Shown: positions 40,959-51,799, numbered from the stretch's first letter. The stretch: DNA of 64,000 bases from Gordonia alkaliphila (GCF_023017165.1 NZ_JALKBW010000001.1:3224001-3288000); one strand, 5' to 3'. Notes: a model not told the origin generated them from the sequence alone. Made by a program: numbers and translations.

Positions 40959-43790
40959 TCACTCCAACTCGGCAGCAACAACGCCGCGCCGCAGACTCTT
41001 CACCGCGCGCCGCGCCGCACTCGCCAACGGCTGGTCGCGGTCCACGCTGTTGCGGATCTGCTCGAGCAGATCGATCACCTGACGATTCCAGCGCACGAAG
41101 TCGCCCGGCGAGAGCAACTGGCCACCGGCCGACGCCGCGGTGAGCGCCTCGTGCAGCGGCCGACCCGACGACCACGCCGTGACCGCGGCGACGAAACCGG
41201 TGTCCGGTTCGGGGGTCACCAGCGACTCGGAGCCGCCCGAGTGCCGCGCCTGCACCTCATTGGTGGCGCTCCACACGCGCAACGTCGCACTGAGCGCATC
41301 GCGGACGCGGGCACTGCCCGGCATGGAGTCGACGCCGTCGGCGTAGGTGTCCCGGCGCGACTGGTACACCATCGCCGAGACCACCGCCGCCAGCTCGGTC
41401 GGCCCCAGCGAGTCCCAGATCCCGGCCCGAATGCATTCGGCCACCAGCAGATCGGTCTCGGCGTAGATGCGGCGCAGCACGTCGCCGGTCGGGGTCACCC
41501 GCACGCTGTCGTGCCCGTCGGCCTCGAGATAGCCCAATTCGAGGAGCACGGCGACGACGACGTCGAAGTCGGCTTCCAGCCGAGACTTGCGGTCGGCGAT
41601 CGACCGCTCCAGGCTCACCGTCTCCCGCACCAGGCGGTTACGCTGCTCCCCCAGGCGGAACAGCTTGTCCAGTTTGGAGCGCTGGCTTCCGGAGCCGGCG
41701 ACCGCGTGCACCGGGTGCGCCCGCAACGCCGCCCGCAGCCGCGCCAGTTCCGGATCGGGGCCGCCGTTCTTCTTCCGTTTGCCGCCGCGGCCCACCGGAC
41801 GCGAGATCCCGCTGGCGGCCAGGGCGTCGGCCAGTCGACGGCGACCGCGGCCGCTGCGGGTGTCCGCGTCGCGGGGAATCCGCACCTGCCCCAGCACTTC
41901 CGGCGGGTTGACGAAGTCGCCGGTGCCGACTCGTCCGGCCCAGCCGTCGTCCACCAGCACCAGCGGGCGCGGATCGGCGGGCAGGGTGGCTGCTTCCAAG
42001 ACCAGCGCCAGGCCGCGGTGGCGGCGTGAACTGACCGCGATCACCTGTCCTCGTTTGAGTGCGGCCAGATCCTCGGCCACCGCGTCTTCGCTCGCCACCC
42101 GCCGCAGGAAACGCTCTTCGCGCTCGCAGCGACGGATCTCCTCCCGCAGATCGAGGTAGCCGAGGAAGCCGTCGAAGCGGTTCTCCGCTCCGCGGGCCTC
42201 GGTGTCGTCGAGCGACAGACCCGCATCGAGGCCGGCTTTCTCGGCGACCCCCACCAACTCCTGGTCCACACCGCGCAGGCGGCGGCGCGCCTGGTCCAGC
42301 TGCCGCGCCTGCCCGACGAGGGTGCGGTCGGTCTGGAACTGGGCGAACGACCGCCGCAACAGATCGCGGGCGCCCGCCACGCCGAGCCGGTCGATCAGAT
42401 TGAGCACCATGTTGTACTCCGGAGCGAAGGAGCTACGCAGCGGGAAGGTCCGCGCGCCGGCCAGACCGGCGACCCGCTCGGGGATCAGCTCCGGCGTCCA
42501 CACCACCACGGCGTTGCCCTCGACGTCGATGCCGCGCCGACCCGCGCGACCGGTGAGCTGCGTGTACTCGCCCGGCGTCAGGTCCACGTGGGCTTCGCCG
42601 TTGTACTTGATCAGCCGTTCCAGCACCACCGAGCGGGCCGGCATGTTGATGCCGAGCGCCAGCGTCTCGGTGGCGAACACCACCTTGGTGAGCCCCTGCA
42701 CGAACAGCTCTTCCACGGCTTGGCGGAACATCGGCAGCATGCCGGCGTGGTGCGCGGCGAAGCCGCGGCGCAGACCCGCCCACCACTGGTCCACGCCCAG
42801 CACGTCCGCATCACCGGGGGCCAGCTCGGTGAGGTGGCGCTGCACGATCTCGTCGACGCGGGCCACTTCGTCGGGCTCCAGCAGGTTCAGGTCGCTGCGC
42901 AGACATTGGCTGAACGCACCCTCGCAGCCCTTGCGGGAGAAGATGAACATGATCGCCGGCAGGAGACCCTCGTCGGCCAGCAACCGGATCAGCCGCGGCC
43001 GCGGCATGGTGGCCGATCGACGGCGGTACCGGTCGCCGCCGCCGCGGCCGCCCCGATGGCCGCCGCCCCGGTAGCCGCCGTCCCCGCTTTCGGACGGATC
43101 GAGCGCACGCTGCTTGATGTAGCGGGTCAGCTCCGGATTGACCTGGCGTCGTCCCTCGGTGGTGCGGCGGTCGAAGAGTTCGAACAGCCGGGTGCCCACC
43201 AGCATGTGCTGGTGCAGCGGCGTCGGACGGACCTCGGAGACGATCACCTCGGTGTCGCCGCGGACCGTGGTGATCCAGTCGCCGAACTCCTCGGCGTTGC
43301 TCACCGTCGCCGACAGCGAGACCACCGACACCGCCGGATCCAGCCCGAGGATCACTTCCTCCCAGACGGCGCCGCGGAATCGGTCGGCCAGGAAGTGCAC
43401 CTCGTCCATCACCACGTGCGAGAGCCCGTCGAGCGTCGACGAGTCCGCGTAGATCATGTTGCGCAGCACCTCGGTGGTCATCACCACCACGGGGGCCGAC
43501 GAGTTGACGGCGTTGTCCCCGGTCAGCAGCCCCACGGAGTCGGCACCGTGCACCGCGACCAGGTCGTGGTACTTCTGGTTGCTCAGCGCCTTGATCGGCG
43601 TGGTGTAGAAGCACTTGCCGCCGCTGCGGAGCGCGAGGAACACCGCGAACTCGCCGACGACGGTCTTGCCGGCACCGGTGGGCGCGCACACGAGCACGCC
43701 GCGGCCGCTTTCCAGAACTTCGCAGGATTCCCGCTGAAACGGGTCGAGCGGGAAACTCAGTCCGGCGGCGAAGGATTCGAGAGTAGTCAT
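40959..43790 (-). CDS. helY: Ski2-like DEAD/DEAH-box RNA helicase HelY
   Basis: About 943 residues. Walker A APTGAGKTV, DEVH box (VVMDEVHFLADR), SATVSN, and motif VI QLTGRAGRRGID of the Ski2/Mtr4 superfamily, then C-terminal DSHCT region (about 750-940). An RGG-type basic/glycine stretch (residues about 240-260) interrupts the second RecA domain. It is probably an RNA helicase for RNA turnover. Start ATG 43790 follows GGGAG; GTG 43808 in frame is possible. It follows tatC on the same strand with a gap of about 28 bases, as in mycobacteria. Confidence 0.93.
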   Translation of the reverse strand: MTTLESFAAGLSFPLDPFQRESCEVLESGRGVLVCAPTGAGKTVVGEFAVFLALRSGGKCFYTTPIKALSNQKYHDLVAVHGADSVGLLTGDNAVNSSAPVVVMTTEVLRNMIYADSSTLDGLSHVVMDEVHFLADRFRGAVWEEVILGLDPAVSVVSLSATVSNAEEFGDWITTVRGDTEVIVSEVRPTPLHQHMLVGTRLFELFDRRTTEGRRQVNPELTRYIKQRALDPSESGDGGYRGGGHRGGRGGGDRYRRRSATMPRPRLIRLLADEGLLPAIMFIFSRKGCEGAFSQCLRSDLNLLEPDEVARVDEIVQRHLTELAPGDADVLGVDQWWAGLRRGFAAHHAGMLPMFRQAVEELFVQGLTKVVFATETLALGINMPARSVVLERLIKYNGEAHVDLTPGEYTQLTGRAGRRGIDVEGNAVVVWTPELIPERVAGLAGARTFPLRSSFAPEYNMVLNLIDRLGVAGARDLLRRSFAQFQTDRTLVGQARQLDQARRRLRGVDQELVGVAEKAGLDAGLSLDDTEARGAENRFDGFLGYLDLREEIRRCEREERFLRRVASEDAVAEDLAALKRGQVIAVSSRRHRGLALVLEAATLPADPRPLVLVDDGWAGRVGTGDFVNPPEVLGQVRIPRDADTRSGRGRRRLADALAASGISRPVGRGGKRKKNGGPDPELARLRAALRAHPVHAVAGSGSQRSKLDKLFRLGEQRNRLVRETVSLERSIADRKSRLEADFDVVVAVLLELGYLEADGHDSVRVTPTGDVLRRIYAETDLLVAECIRAGIWDSLGPTELAAVVSAMVYQSRRDTYADGVDSMPGSARVRDALSATLRVWSATNEVQARHSGGSESLVTPEPDTGFVAAVTAWSSGRPLHEALTAASAGGQLLSPGDFVRWNRQVIDLLEQIRNSVDRDQPLASAARRAVKSLRRGVVAAELE

Positions 43791-43818
43791 CGGCTCCCAG
43801 GATGCCACGGACCGGCGG

Positions 43819-44805
43819 CTACAGCACCTCGTCGAACGAGCCCGCGGCGCGTCCGGTGCGCGGCTGCGCGGCGGGGATCGGTGTCGGTGCCTCGATCGTC
43901 GACGCCGTGGGTCCGTCGCCGTCGACGTCGAGCGGGGCGGCCTGATCGTCGTCGACGTCCATCCAGTCCGGCCGACGCTTGGACTTGCGCTTGTCGTTGA
44001 TCCGGGCGAACTGGATCGCGAACTCCAACAGAATCGACATGCCCAGCGCGAGCGCCAGCATGCTGAAGGGGTCTTGCCCCGGTGTGGCCAGCGCGGCGAA
44101 GACGAAGAGGCCGAACAAGATACCGCGCCGCCACGCTTTCAACCGCGCATACGACAGCACGCCGGCCAGATTCAGCGAGATGATGAGCAGCGGTAGCTCG
44201 AAGCTGACTCCGAAGATCACCAGCAACTGCAGCATGAACCCGAAGTACCGGTCACCGGTGAGGGCCGTCACCTGCACCTCGTCGCCGACCCGAAGCAGGA
44301 AGTCGAAGGCTTCCGACACCACGAAGTAGGCGACCACTGCGCCGGTGACGAACAACAGCGAACCGGCCAGCACGAAGGAGAGTCCGTAGCGGCGTTCCTT
44401 CTGTTTCAGCGCCGGGGTGATGAACTGCCAGACCTGGTAGAGCCAGACCGGACTGGCCATCACCACGCCCGCGGTCAACGCCACCTGCAGGCGCAGCATG
44501 AACTGATCGAACGGACCGATCGCCAGGAGTTTGCACTCGCCGTCGGCGGTGAACGATGCCCGCGATTCGGCGGGTAGGTCACAGTACGGTCGGGTCAGCA
44601 GGTCACCGAGGGTCGGAATACCCGGCAGACTGTTCGAATACCAGATGAAGCCGACAGTGGTGGTCACCACGATCACCGCAAGGGAGATCAGGAGCCGATC
44701 CCGCAGCTCATAGAGATGCTCGGCCAACGGCATCGAGCCGTCGGGGTTGACTTTGCTGCGCCGTCGCCGGGGATCGAAGCGACGCGCGATCGCTGGTAGG
44801 CGCAC
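43819..44805 (-). CDS. tatC: Sec-independent protein translocase TatC
   Basis: 328-residue inner-membrane receptor for twin-arginine signal peptides. Family landmarks are [15 protein letters not shown] at the first helix, the [10 protein letters not shown] loop and SFELPLLI, with six transmembrane segments in residues about 35-270. The long acidic and proline-rich C-tail is typical of actinobacteria. Start GTG 44805 gives the usual basic N-tail ([11 protein letters not shown]). It lies 20 bases after tatA. Confidence 0.96.
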   Translation of the reverse strand: MRLPAIARRFDPRRRRSKVNPDGSMPLAEHLYELRDRLLISLAVIVVTTTVGFIWYSNSLPGIPTLGDLLTRPYCDLPAESRASFTADGECKLLAIGPFDQFMLRLQVALTAGVVMASPVWLYQVWQFITPALKQKERRYGLSFVLAGSLLFVTGAVVAYFVVSEAFDFLLRVGDEVQVTALTGDRYFGFMLQLLVIFGVSFELPLLIISLNLAGVLSYARLKAWRRGILFGLFVFAALATPGQDPFSMLALALGMSILLEFAIQFARINDKRKSKRRPDWMDVDDDQAAPLDVDGDGPTASTIEAPTPIPAAQPRTGRAAGSFDEVL

Positions 44806-44825
44806 GCGAGTGAGGGATGGGGCGG

Positions 44826-45080
44826 TTAGGCCGACTTCTTGTGTTCGGGCTCCGAAGCGATGTCGTCGGCGGCCGAAGGACGATCAGCGGGCGGCAACTC
44901 CACCTGTTCGGCGGGCTTGTCCGCAGCCTTGCCGTCGTTCTGCATCTCGGCGATCTCCGACTTGAAGACACGCATCGAGCGACCAAGGCCGCGGGCCATG
45001 TCCGGCAGCTTCTTCGCGCCGAACAGCAGCACCAGCACGATCACGATGATCGCGATCTCCCATGCCCCGATTCCACCCAT
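44826..45080 (-). CDS. tatA: Sec-independent protein translocase TatA
   Basis: 84 residues: N-terminal membrane anchor ([15 protein letters not shown]), hinge and amphipathic helix ([21 protein letters not shown]) and an acidic tail. It forms the pore-like assembly with TatC for folded proteins. ATG 45080 is chosen because GGAGG lies 6 bases upstream. It heads the tatA-tatC unit, with its own -10 (TATGAT) between pafC and tatA. Confidence 0.95.
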   Translation of the reverse strand: MGGIGAWEIAIIVIVLVLLFGAKKLPDMARGLGRSMRVFKSEIAEMQNDGKAADKPAEQVELPPADRPSAADDIASEPEHKKSA

Positions 45081-45109
45081 TACAAACCTCCGCAGTTGCT
45101 GATGGGTCA

Positions 45110-45115
45110 ATCATA
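45110..45115 (-). promoter_or_regulatory. -10 (TATGAT) of the tatAC operon
   Basis: TATGAT on the minus strand 30 bases before the tatA ATG, inside the 49-base gap after pafC. It gives a short leader with the GGAGG. Confidence 0.5.
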
Positions 45116-45129
45116 CCCGAGGCCGACGC

Positions 45130-46101
45130 TCATTCCTGCGCGCCGTAGCGAGCCAGCGCAGCCCCGGCGGAGGCGTCGATCAGCGCCCGCACCCGGCGGC
45201 TGCGGTCGTCGTCGGAGACCACCGACACGCGCCCGCCCAGCGACTGCACCAGTCGGGCCAGCCACTCCGGCGACGCATACGTCAGTTCGGCGAGCACCGG
45301 GGCCGTCGGATCGGCCGGGTCGGCCTCCTCGAGCAGCCGCGCCTGGTAGTACTCCACCACCCACACCGCGGACGGGTCGATCGCCAGCCGGGCCACCGGC
45401 AGGCTCGCATCGTGGGTCGGCAGCGCCACCGGGACGGCGACGACGTCGGCGGGCGGGTTCGACGCCTCGGGCAGGACGGTGGCCTCCTGCACCCGGTCGA
45501 AACGGAAGATCCGGCGCCCCTGCGACTCGCGGCACCAGGCGTCGAGGTAGCTGGTGCCGTCCACCACCTGCACGCGGATCGGGTCGACGATGCGCTCGCT
45601 GAGCGCATCCCGGCTCGGGGTGTAGTAGCGCAGCGCCAGCGCCCGCTTGGCGGCGACCGCCTCCCGGATCGCGGCGGAGGCCGGATGTTCGGCGCGGTCG
45701 GTGCCGTCGTCGATCACCACGGCGCGCGAGGCGCCCGCCGCCTCCTCCACCTTGGCGACGGCGCGCCGGATCGCGTCCCCGGCCAGGGCGCCCTGCGCGT
45801 CGAGCAGCATGCGCAGGGCCACCAGCAGGACGTTGGCCTCGGTACCGGTCAACCGCAGCGGCCGATCGATGCCCGCGGTGAACAGCACCGTGACGTAGCC
45901 GTCCCAGAACTGGATGTCGATGAGGTCGCCGCCCGCGTGCCCGGGCAGGCCGCAGACGTAGAGCTGTTCGAGGTCGGTCTTCAGCTGCGCCTGCGTCACG
46001 CCGAGTTCGGCGGCCGCGACCGACATCTCGATCCCTTGGCGCGCAAGGAAATACGGGACCATGGCGAGCAGGCGCGAGAAGCGCGAGGGTGCCGGACTCA
46101 T
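45130..46101 (-). CDS. pafC: WYL-domain regulator PafC
   Basis: 323-residue partner of PafB: winged helix (about 1-60, SVAAAELGVTQAQLKTDLEQLYV) and a WYL domain (about 150-250) that binds nucleic acid or ligand. PafBC is the LexA-independent activator of the mycobacterial DNA-damage response. Its ATG overlaps the pafB stop as TGATG, so both are made together. Confidence 0.93.
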   Translation of the reverse strand: MSPAPSRFSRLLAMVPYFLARQGIEMSVAAAELGVTQAQLKTDLEQLYVCGLPGHAGGDLIDIQFWDGYVTVLFTAGIDRPLRLTGTEANVLLVALRMLLDAQGALAGDAIRRAVAKVEEAAGASRAVVIDDGTDRAEHPASAAIREAVAAKRALALRYYTPSRDALSERIVDPIRVQVVDGTSYLDAWCRESQGRRIFRFDRVQEATVLPEASNPPADVVAVPVALPTHDASLPVARLAIDPSAVWVVEYYQARLLEEADPADPTAPVLAELTYASPEWLARLVQSLGGRVSVVSDDDRSRRVRALIDASAGAALARYGAQE

Positions 46102-47096
46102 CAGTGCTGACCTCCTGAGGCAGTGGAGGCGGCCAGCGCCGCCAGTTCGGTGATCACCGCGGCCCGCAGCTCCGGCGGATCCAGCACCACCGCGTCCGGG
46201 CCCGCGGCCAGGATCAGCCGGATCAACTGGGAGCGCGAATGCACGGTGATGCGGGCCTCCTGGCCCGGTTCGCCGTCGAGACTGCTGTCGGTCAGGCTGT
46301 CCGCCACCCGGCGCAGCTCGTACGCCCGGTCCTGCGCCAGCCACAGGGTGGCCGGCGTCGACTCCCCCGACGCGGTGCGGGCCACCGCCGCCGCGACCAG
46401 CGCCGCGAGATCGGTCCCGGCGGGCACGCTGACGGCGCCGGCGTCGCCGATCAGCTCGACGTCGACGATGCGCGCGACCCGGAAGGTGCGCGTCTCGCCG
46501 CGATCCAGGTCGTGCCCCACCACGTACCACCGACCCGAGTTGCTGACCACGCCCCACGGCTGCAGGGTGCGCTCGTTGAGGCGGGTACCGGCCCGGTGGG
46601 TGAACGTGACCGCGTAGCCGTCGTCGATCGCGGCGAGCAGCTGACGGATCACGCGTTCGTCGCCCATCGAACTGCCGCCGGTCTGTCCGAAGGCCAGTTC
46701 CCCGGGGGCCGTCACCTCCAGGCCCGCGGCGCGCAGTTTGAGCACCGCGGTCTGCGAGAGTGCGGCCACGTCCGGGTCGTGCCACACGGCGGCGGCGGCC
46801 GCGATGGCGGCGGCCTCGTCGCGCTCCAGGCTGATGTCGGCGAGGGCGTAGTTCTCCGGCAGGATCCGGTAGCCCTCGTCGCCGCCGAGCGGACCGGAGC
46901 CGGTCTCCACCGGGATGCCCAGCGCCCGCAGTTCGTTCTTGTCGCGTTCGAGCATGCGCTTGAACGCTTCGGTGCTCTGCGACGCATCGTTGTACCCGAC
47001 GACGTTCTTGCGCAGGAACTCGGCCGGAACGTAGGTCTTGGTCGACATCAGGCAGATGACGAGGTTGAGCAGTCGCTCGTTCTTAGCAGTGGCCAC
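46101..47096 (-). CDS. pafB: WYL-domain regulator PafB
   Basis: 331-residue homologue of PafC: N-terminal helix-turn-helix (SQSTEAFKRMLERDKNELRALGIPVE) and a WYL domain (TLQPWGVVSNSGRWYVVGHDLDRGETRTFRVARI). It acts as a PafBC heterodimer in DNA-damage-induced transcription. The start is GTG 47096 with TAGAGT 6 bases upstream, so pafBC has its own leaderless promoter inside the proteasome gene cluster rather than being read only from pup. Confidence 0.93.
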   Translation of the reverse strand: MATAKNERLLNLVICLMSTKTYVPAEFLRKNVVGYNDASQSTEAFKRMLERDKNELRALGIPVETGSGPLGGDEGYRILPENYALADISLERDEAAAIAAAAAVWHDPDVAALSQTAVLKLRAAGLEVTAPGELAFGQTGGSSMGDERVIRQLLAAIDDGYAVTFTHRAGTRLNERTLQPWGVVSNSGRWYVVGHDLDRGETRTFRVARIVDVELIGDAGAVSVPAGTDLAALVAAAVARTASGESTPATLWLAQDRAYELRRVADSLTDSSLDGEPGQEARITVHSRSQLIRLILAAGPDAVVLDPPELRAAVITELAALAASTASGGQH

Positions 47097-47102
47097 CGCC
47101 CC

Positions 47103-47108
47103 ACTCTA
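47103..47108 (-). promoter_or_regulatory. Leaderless -10 (TAGAGT) of pafBC
   Basis: TAGAGT on the minus strand, 6 bases before GTG 47096, in the 16-base gap after pafA. It would allow pafBC expression independent of the proteasome genes. Confidence 0.55.
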
Positions 47109-47112
47109 GGCC

Positions 47113-48480
47113 TCACATCGCGGCGATCAGCCGTTCGACGCGCTCATCCACATTCCGGAACGGGTCTTTGCACAGGACCGTCCGCTGGGCTTGATCATTG
47201 AGCTTGAGGTGCACCCAGTCGACGGTGAAGTCGCGCTCGGCGGCCTGCGCCGCGGTGATGAACTCGCCGCGCAGCTTGGCCCGGGTGGTCTGCGGCGGGG
47301 TATCGACGGCGGCGTCGATCGCCTCGTCGGTGGTGACCCGCGCGGCCAGCCCCTTGCGGGACAGCAGATCGAACACGCCGCGACCGCGCCGGATGTCGTG
47401 GTACGCGAGATCCACCTGGGCGATCTTCGGATCGGCCAACGTCATGTCGTACCGATCGAGGTAGCGCTGCAACAGCTTGCGCTTGATCACCCAGTCGATC
47501 TCGGTGTCCACCGAGCTGAAGTCGTCGGACTCCACCGCGTCCAGCGTGCGGCCCCACAGGTCCACCACGCGGTCCATCATCGGGTCCGGGGTGCGGCGGG
47601 TCAGGTGTTCCACCGCCCGTGCGTGGTACTCGCGCTGGATCGACAGGGCCGACGCCGTGCGCCCACCGGCCAACCGCACCGGATGGCGCCCGGTCGGATC
47701 GTGGCTGATGTCGCGGATCGCCCGAATCGGGTTGTCCAGGGCGAAGTCACGGAAGCTGATGCCCGACTCGATCATCTCCAGCACCAGCAGCGCCGAGCCC
47801 ACTTTGAGCATGGTGGTGGTCTCGGACATGTTGGAGTCGCCGACGATCACGTGCAGGCGCCGGTACTTCTCGGCGTCGGCGTGCGGCTCATCGCGCGTGT
47901 TGATGATCGGTCGCGAACGGGTGGTCGCCGAGGAGACGCCCTCCCAGACGTGGTCGGCGCGCTGGGACAGGCAGTAGCGTGTCTCCGCGCCGGTGCTCAG
48001 CACCTTGCCCGCGCCGCAGATCAACTGGCGGGTCACCAGGAACGGCAGCAGGACGTCCGAGACCCGCCCGAACTCGCCGGTTCGCGACACCAGATAGTTC
48101 TCGTGGCAGCCGTAGGAGTTGCCCGCCGAGTCGGTGTTGTTCTTGAACAGATAGATGTCGCCGCCGATGCCCTCGTCGGCCAACCGCTGTTCGGCGTCGA
48201 TCAGCAGATCCTCGAGAATCCGCTCGCCGGCCCGGTCGTGCGTCACCAACTGCTGCACCGAGTCGCACTCGGCGGTCGCGTACTCCGGGTGTGAACCGAC
48301 GTCCAGGTAGAGCCGAGAACCGTTGGGCAGGAAGACGTTCGACGATCGGCCCCACGCCACCACGCGGCGGAACAGGTAGCGGGCCACCTCGTCCGGACTC
48401 AGCCGGCGGTGCCCGTCCATGGTGCAGGTGACCCCGAACTCGGTTTCGATCCCCATGATCCGGCGTTCCACGGTGTTCAC
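47113..48480 (-). CDS. pafA: Pup--protein ligase PafA
   Basis: 455 residues of the carboxylate-amine/glutamine-synthetase-like fold. It ligates the C-terminal Glu of deamidated Pup to lysines of target proteins with ATP. N-terminal [12 protein letters not shown] (ATP and metal binding) and later [11 protein letters not shown] are diagnostic. Start GTG 48480 overlaps the prcA stop (GTGA). pup, prcB, prcA and pafA thus form one overlapping operon, whereas in M. tuberculosis pafA is separated from prcA. Confidence 0.97.
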   Translation of the reverse strand: MNTVERRIMGIETEFGVTCTMDGHRRLSPDEVARYLFRRVVAWGRSSNVFLPNGSRLYLDVGSHPEYATAECDSVQQLVTHDRAGERILEDLLIDAEQRLADEGIGGDIYLFKNNTDSAGNSYGCHENYLVSRTGEFGRVSDVLLPFLVTRQLICGAGKVLSTGAETRYCLSQRADHVWEGVSSATTRSRPIINTRDEPHADAEKYRRLHVIVGDSNMSETTTMLKVGSALLVLEMIESGISFRDFALDNPIRAIRDISHDPTGRHPVRLAGGRTASALSIQREYHARAVEHLTRRTPDPMMDRVVDLWGRTLDAVESDDFSSVDTEIDWVIKRKLLQRYLDRYDMTLADPKIAQVDLAYHDIRRGRGVFDLLSRKGLAARVTTDEAIDAAVDTPPQTTRAKLRGEFITAAQAAERDFTVDWVHLKLNDQAQRTVLCKDPFRNVDERVERLIAAM

Positions 48481-49208
48481 TCCCCCGTCAGAAGTTCGCT
48501 GATGCGCTGATCGGTCAGACGCACGAAGGCCCGGCGCGGACGCCCGCGATCGAGCACCGCCACCTCCAGCTGCTCGGCTCCCAGGCGCGGCTGCTCGGCC
48601 GCCTGCTCGTCCTTGCCGCTCTTGTCCCCCTCGGCGGGCTGGGACAGCGCGTCAACGGCGATCGAGATCGCCTGCGCCAGCGGCAGATCCGGCTCGTAGG
48701 CCGCGGTCATCGCGGTGACGATCGGCTCGGTGGCGCCGCCCATCACCAGGAAGGAGCTCTCGTCGACGATGGAGCCGTCGTAGGAGATGCGGTACAGCTG
48801 CGACGGTGTCGCACTGCCCGGGCGCGCCACCTCGGCGACGCACAGCTCCACCTCATACGGCTTGGGCTGCTCGGTGAACACCGTGCCGAGGGTGGTGGCG
48901 TAGGCGGTGGCCAACGACAGCGCCGTGACATCGGCGCGGTCGTAGCTGTAGCCGCGCAGGTCGGCGAGCTGGATGCCGGCCCGGCGCAGCGATTCGAACT
49001 CGTTGTATTTGCCGACGGCGGCGAAGCCGATGCGGTCGTAGATCTCGCTGACCTTGCGGAGCGTGTTGGAGCGGTTGTGCGCCACGAAGAGCACCCCGTC
49101 GGCGAAGGTCGATGCGATCACGCTGCGTCCGCGGGCGATGCCCTTGCGCGCCAGCTCGGAGCGATCGCGCATCACCTGTTCGGCGCTGGCGTAGTACGGG
49201 AAGGTCAT
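48477..49208 (-). CDS. prcA: Proteasome alpha subunit PrcA
   Basis: 243-residue outer-ring subunit of the 20S core. The N-terminal [23 protein letters not shown] gates the channel; the alpha fold follows ([17 protein letters not shown]). It has no catalytic Thr. The tail is acidic and glutamine-rich before a last helix. The stop overlaps the pafA start and its ATG overlaps the prcB stop. Confidence 0.97.
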   Translation of the reverse strand: MTFPYYASAEQVMRDRSELARKGIARGRSVIASTFADGVLFVAHNRSNTLRKVSEIYDRIGFAAVGKYNEFESLRRAGIQLADLRGYSYDRADVTALSLATAYATTLGTVFTEQPKPYEVELCVAEVARPGSATPSQLYRISYDGSIVDESSFLVMGGATEPIVTAMTAAYEPDLPLAQAISIAVDALSQPAEGDKSGKDEQAAEQPRLGAEQLEVAVLDRGRPRRAFVRLTDQRISELLTGE

Positions 49209-50038
49209 CGGGGATCCTCCTCACCGTGGGCGGCGGCCCGACGCTCCACCACGGCCTGCGCGGCCGCGGCGATCTCGGCCTCGGTGATCGCCAGCGCCCC
49301 GGCGGAGTCGACGCGGACGGCGGTGGGGAAAATGCGCCGCACCAGGTCCGGACCGCCGGTGGCCGCGTCGTCGTCGGCCGCGTCGTAGAGCGCTTCGACG
49401 GCCAGCGTGAGCGCCTCGTCGGCGGTCAGTTCCCGCCGGTACAGCTTCTTCAGCGCCGACCGGGCGAAGACCGCGCCGGAGCCGATCGCGTCGTAACCCT
49501 GCCGTTCCTCGTGCACCGCGCCGGCCACGTCGAACGAGAAGATCCGGCCGCGGTCGACGTCGAAACCGACGAGCAGCGGCAACGCCGCCAGGCCCTGCAG
49601 CGCACCGCCGAGGTTGCCGCGCACCATGGTGGCCAGGCGCGAGACCTTACCGTCCAGGGTCAGCGGCACGCCCTCGATCTTCTCGTAGTGCTCGAGTTCG
49701 ACGGTGAACAGCTTCACCAGGTCGAAGGCGATCCCGGCGGTACCGGCCACACCGGCCGCCGAGAAGTCGTCGGTGACGAAGACCTTCTGCACGTCGCGGG
49801 TCGCGATCGTGTGCCCCATGGTGGACCGCCGATCACCGGCCAGCACCACCCCGCCCGGATAGGCGACGGCGACGATGGTGGTGCCGTGCGGCACCTTGCT
49901 ACCCAGGTCGTCAGCGCCGCCGACACCCGCGCCGAGATGAGAAAGGTTGTGCGGCAAGCGATCTGGCGCGTGCACGCGCAGGTACTCGGTGAACGACGAG
50001 ATGTCGCTCGAAGCACCTGCGCCGGGGCGCACCGTCAC
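49205..50038 (-). CDS. prcB: Proteasome beta subunit PrcB
   Basis: 277-residue precursor of the catalytic subunit. The propeptide (about 52 residues) ends at Gly52 and Thr53 ([13 protein letters not shown]) becomes the N-terminal nucleophile. AGDRRSTMG follows as in other bacterial beta subunits. Start GTG 50038 overlaps the pup stop (GTGA). The C-terminal HGEEDPR tail is free. Confidence 0.97.
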   Translation of the reverse strand: MTVRPGAGASSDISSFTEYLRVHAPDRLPHNLSHLGAGVGGADDLGSKVPHGTTIVAVAYPGGVVLAGDRRSTMGHTIATRDVQKVFVTDDFSAAGVAGTAGIAFDLVKLFTVELEHYEKIEGVPLTLDGKVSRLATMVRGNLGGALQGLAALPLLVGFDVDRGRIFSFDVAGAVHEERQGYDAIGSGAVFARSALKKLYRRELTADEALTLAVEALYDAADDDAATGGPDLVRRIFPTAVRVDSAGALAITEAEIAAAAQAVVERRAAAHGEEDPR

Positions 50039-50226
50039 TGGCCGCCCTTCTGGACGTAGGCCCGCACGAAGTCCTCGGCATTCTCTTCCAGGACGTCGTC
50101 GATCTCGTCGAGCAGGTCGTCGGTGTCCTCGGCGAGCTTCTCCCGGCGTTCCTGGCCGACCGCGCCGTCGCCGATCGGGTCGTCGTCGCTGCTGCCGCCA
50201 CCGCGGTGGGTCTGCTCTTGCGCCAT
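50035..50226 (-). CDS. pup: Prokaryotic ubiquitin-like protein Pup
   Basis: 63-residue, acidic, mostly disordered modifier. It ends GGQ; Dop deamidates that Gln to Glu before PafA attaches it to lysines. The segment [30 protein letters not shown] includes the Mpa-binding helix. ATG 50226 is preferred over the adjacent upstream ATG because AGGAGG then has 5-base spacing. A -10 (TAGGGT) lies about 33 bases upstream, so pup can be transcribed separately from dop. Confidence 0.97.
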   Translation of the reverse strand: MAQEQTHRGGGSSDDDPIGDGAVGQERREKLAEDTDDLLDEIDDVLEENAEDFVRAYVQKGGQ

Positions 50227-50258
50227 CATCGCCTCCTGGAAGAAGAGTTCTTGATCTC

Positions 50259-50264
50259 ACCCTA
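50259..50264 (-). promoter_or_regulatory. -10 (TAGGGT) of the pup-prcBA-pafA operon
   Basis: TAGGGT on the minus strand between dop and pup, giving a leader of about 25 bases with the AGGAGG of pup. Confidence 0.5.
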
Positions 50265-50273
50265 CCGACTGCA

Positions 50274-51776
50274 TCAGGCCCCGAGAGCCCGCACGAGTTC
50301 TTCCGCCGACTGTGCCGCTTCCATCACGTCGCCGACCAGGGCCTTGGTGCCGCGCAACGGTTCCAACGTCGGAATGCGCACCATCGCGTCGTCGCCGACG
50401 TCGAAGATCACCGAGTCCCAACTGGCCGCGGCCACGTCGGCGCCGAACCGGCTGACGCACTTGCCGCGGAACCACGCGCGGGTGTCCTCCGGCGGCTCGT
50501 GCACGGCCCGCAGCACCTGTTCCTCGGTGACCAGCCGCTGCATGGAACCGCGCGCCACCAGCCGGTTGTACAGGCCCTTGTCCAGTCGGACGTCCGAGTA
50601 CTGCAGGTCGATCAACTGCAGGCGGGAAGCGCCCCAGCCGAGGCCTTCGCGCTGCCGGAAGCCCTCGAGCAGCCGCAGTTTGGCCGGCCAGTCCAGGATC
50701 TCCGCGCACTCCATGGGGTCGCGTTCGAGCTTGTCGAGGACGTCGGCCCAGGTGGCGATCACGTGGGCGGCCCGCGTGTCGTCGCTGTGGTGGCGGTCGT
50801 GGAAGTCGCTGACCCGCGCCAGGTATTCGCGCTGCAACGCCAGTCCGGTCAGTTCCCGGCCGTCGGCCAGCGCCACCGTCGCGGTCAGCGTGGGGTCGTG
50901 GCTGATCTGGTGCACCGCGTGCACCGGCCAGGCCAGCGCCAGGTCGGACAGGTTCACGCCGGCCTCGATGAGATCCAGGACCAGCGCCGTGGTGCCGACC
51001 TTGAGATAGGTCGCGGTCTCGGCGAGGTTCGCGTCGCCGATGATCACATGCAGGCGGCGGTACTTGTCCGGGTCGGCGTGCGGCTCGTCGCGCGTGTTGA
51101 TGATGCCGCGCTTGAGAGTGGTCTCCAGCCCCACCTCCACCTCGATGTAGTCGGCGCGCTGGCTCAGCTGGTAGCCGGCCTCCTCACCGCGCTGGCCGAT
51201 ACCGACGCGGCCGGAACCGCAGATCACCTGGCGGGAGGCGAAGAACGGCATCAGTCCGGTGATGATCGCGTCGAACGACGTCGACCGCTGCATCAGATAG
51301 TTCTCGTGCGTGCCGTACGACGCGCCCTTGCCGTCGATGTTGTTCTTGTACAGCTGCAGGTTCGGGGCGCCGGGGACGCTCGCCACGTAGCGGGCGGCCT
51401 CCTCCATCACGCGTTCGCCGGCCTTGTCCCAGATGACGGCGTCCAGCGGATCGCGCACCTCGGGGGCCGAGTACTCGGGGTGGGCGTGGTCGACGTAGAG
51501 GCGCGCCCCGTTGGTGAGGATCATGTTGGCGGCGCCGATCTCGTCGGCGTCGATGATCGGCGCCGGTCCGCGGCTGCGACCGAGGTCGTACCCGCGCGCA
51601 TCGCGCATGGGCGACTCCACCTCGTAGTCCCAGCGGGTCCGCTGATCGCGGCGCGGCACCTTCGCGGCGGCCGCGTAGGCGAGCACGGCCTGCGTCGACG
51701 TCATGATCGGGTTGGCAGAGCGGTCTCCGGGGGCGGAGATCCCGTACTCCACCTCGGTGCCGATGATGCGTTCCAT
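50274..51776 (-). CDS. dop: Pup deamidase/depupylase Dop
   Basis: 500 residues, homologous to PafA but longer: [21 protein letters not shown] at the N-terminus with the Dop-specific loop after it (about residues 40-75). It converts Pup's C-terminal Gln to Glu and also removes Pup from proteins. Start ATG 51776 is preceded by TAGGGT at 6 bases. It is followed at 47 bases by pup, so dop probably also reads into the pup operon. Confidence 0.97.
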   Translation of the reverse strand: MERIIGTEVEYGISAPGDRSANPIMTSTQAVLAYAAAAKVPRRDQRTRWDYEVESPMRDARGYDLGRSRGPAPIIDADEIGAANMILTNGARLYVDHAHPEYSAPEVRDPLDAVIWDKAGERVMEEAARYVASVPGAPNLQLYKNNIDGKGASYGTHENYLMQRSTSFDAIITGLMPFFASRQVICGSGRVGIGQRGEEAGYQLSQRADYIEVEVGLETTLKRGIINTRDEPHADPDKYRRLHVIIGDANLAETATYLKVGTTALVLDLIEAGVNLSDLALAWPVHAVHQISHDPTLTATVALADGRELTGLALQREYLARVSDFHDRHHSDDTRAAHVIATWADVLDKLERDPMECAEILDWPAKLRLLEGFRQREGLGWGASRLQLIDLQYSDVRLDKGLYNRLVARGSMQRLVTEEQVLRAVHEPPEDTRAWFRGKCVSRFGADVAAASWDSVIFDVGDDAMVRIPTLEPLRGTKALVGDVMEAAQSAEELVRALGA

Positions 51777-51782
51777 GGCTCC

Positions 51783-51788
51783 ACCCTA
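51783..51788 (-). promoter_or_regulatory. Leaderless -10 (TAGGGT) of dop
   Basis: TAGGGT on the minus strand, 6 bases before ATG 51776, in the 23-base gap after the ABC exporter. Confidence 0.55.
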
Positions 51789-51799
51789 TGCCGGGGCGG

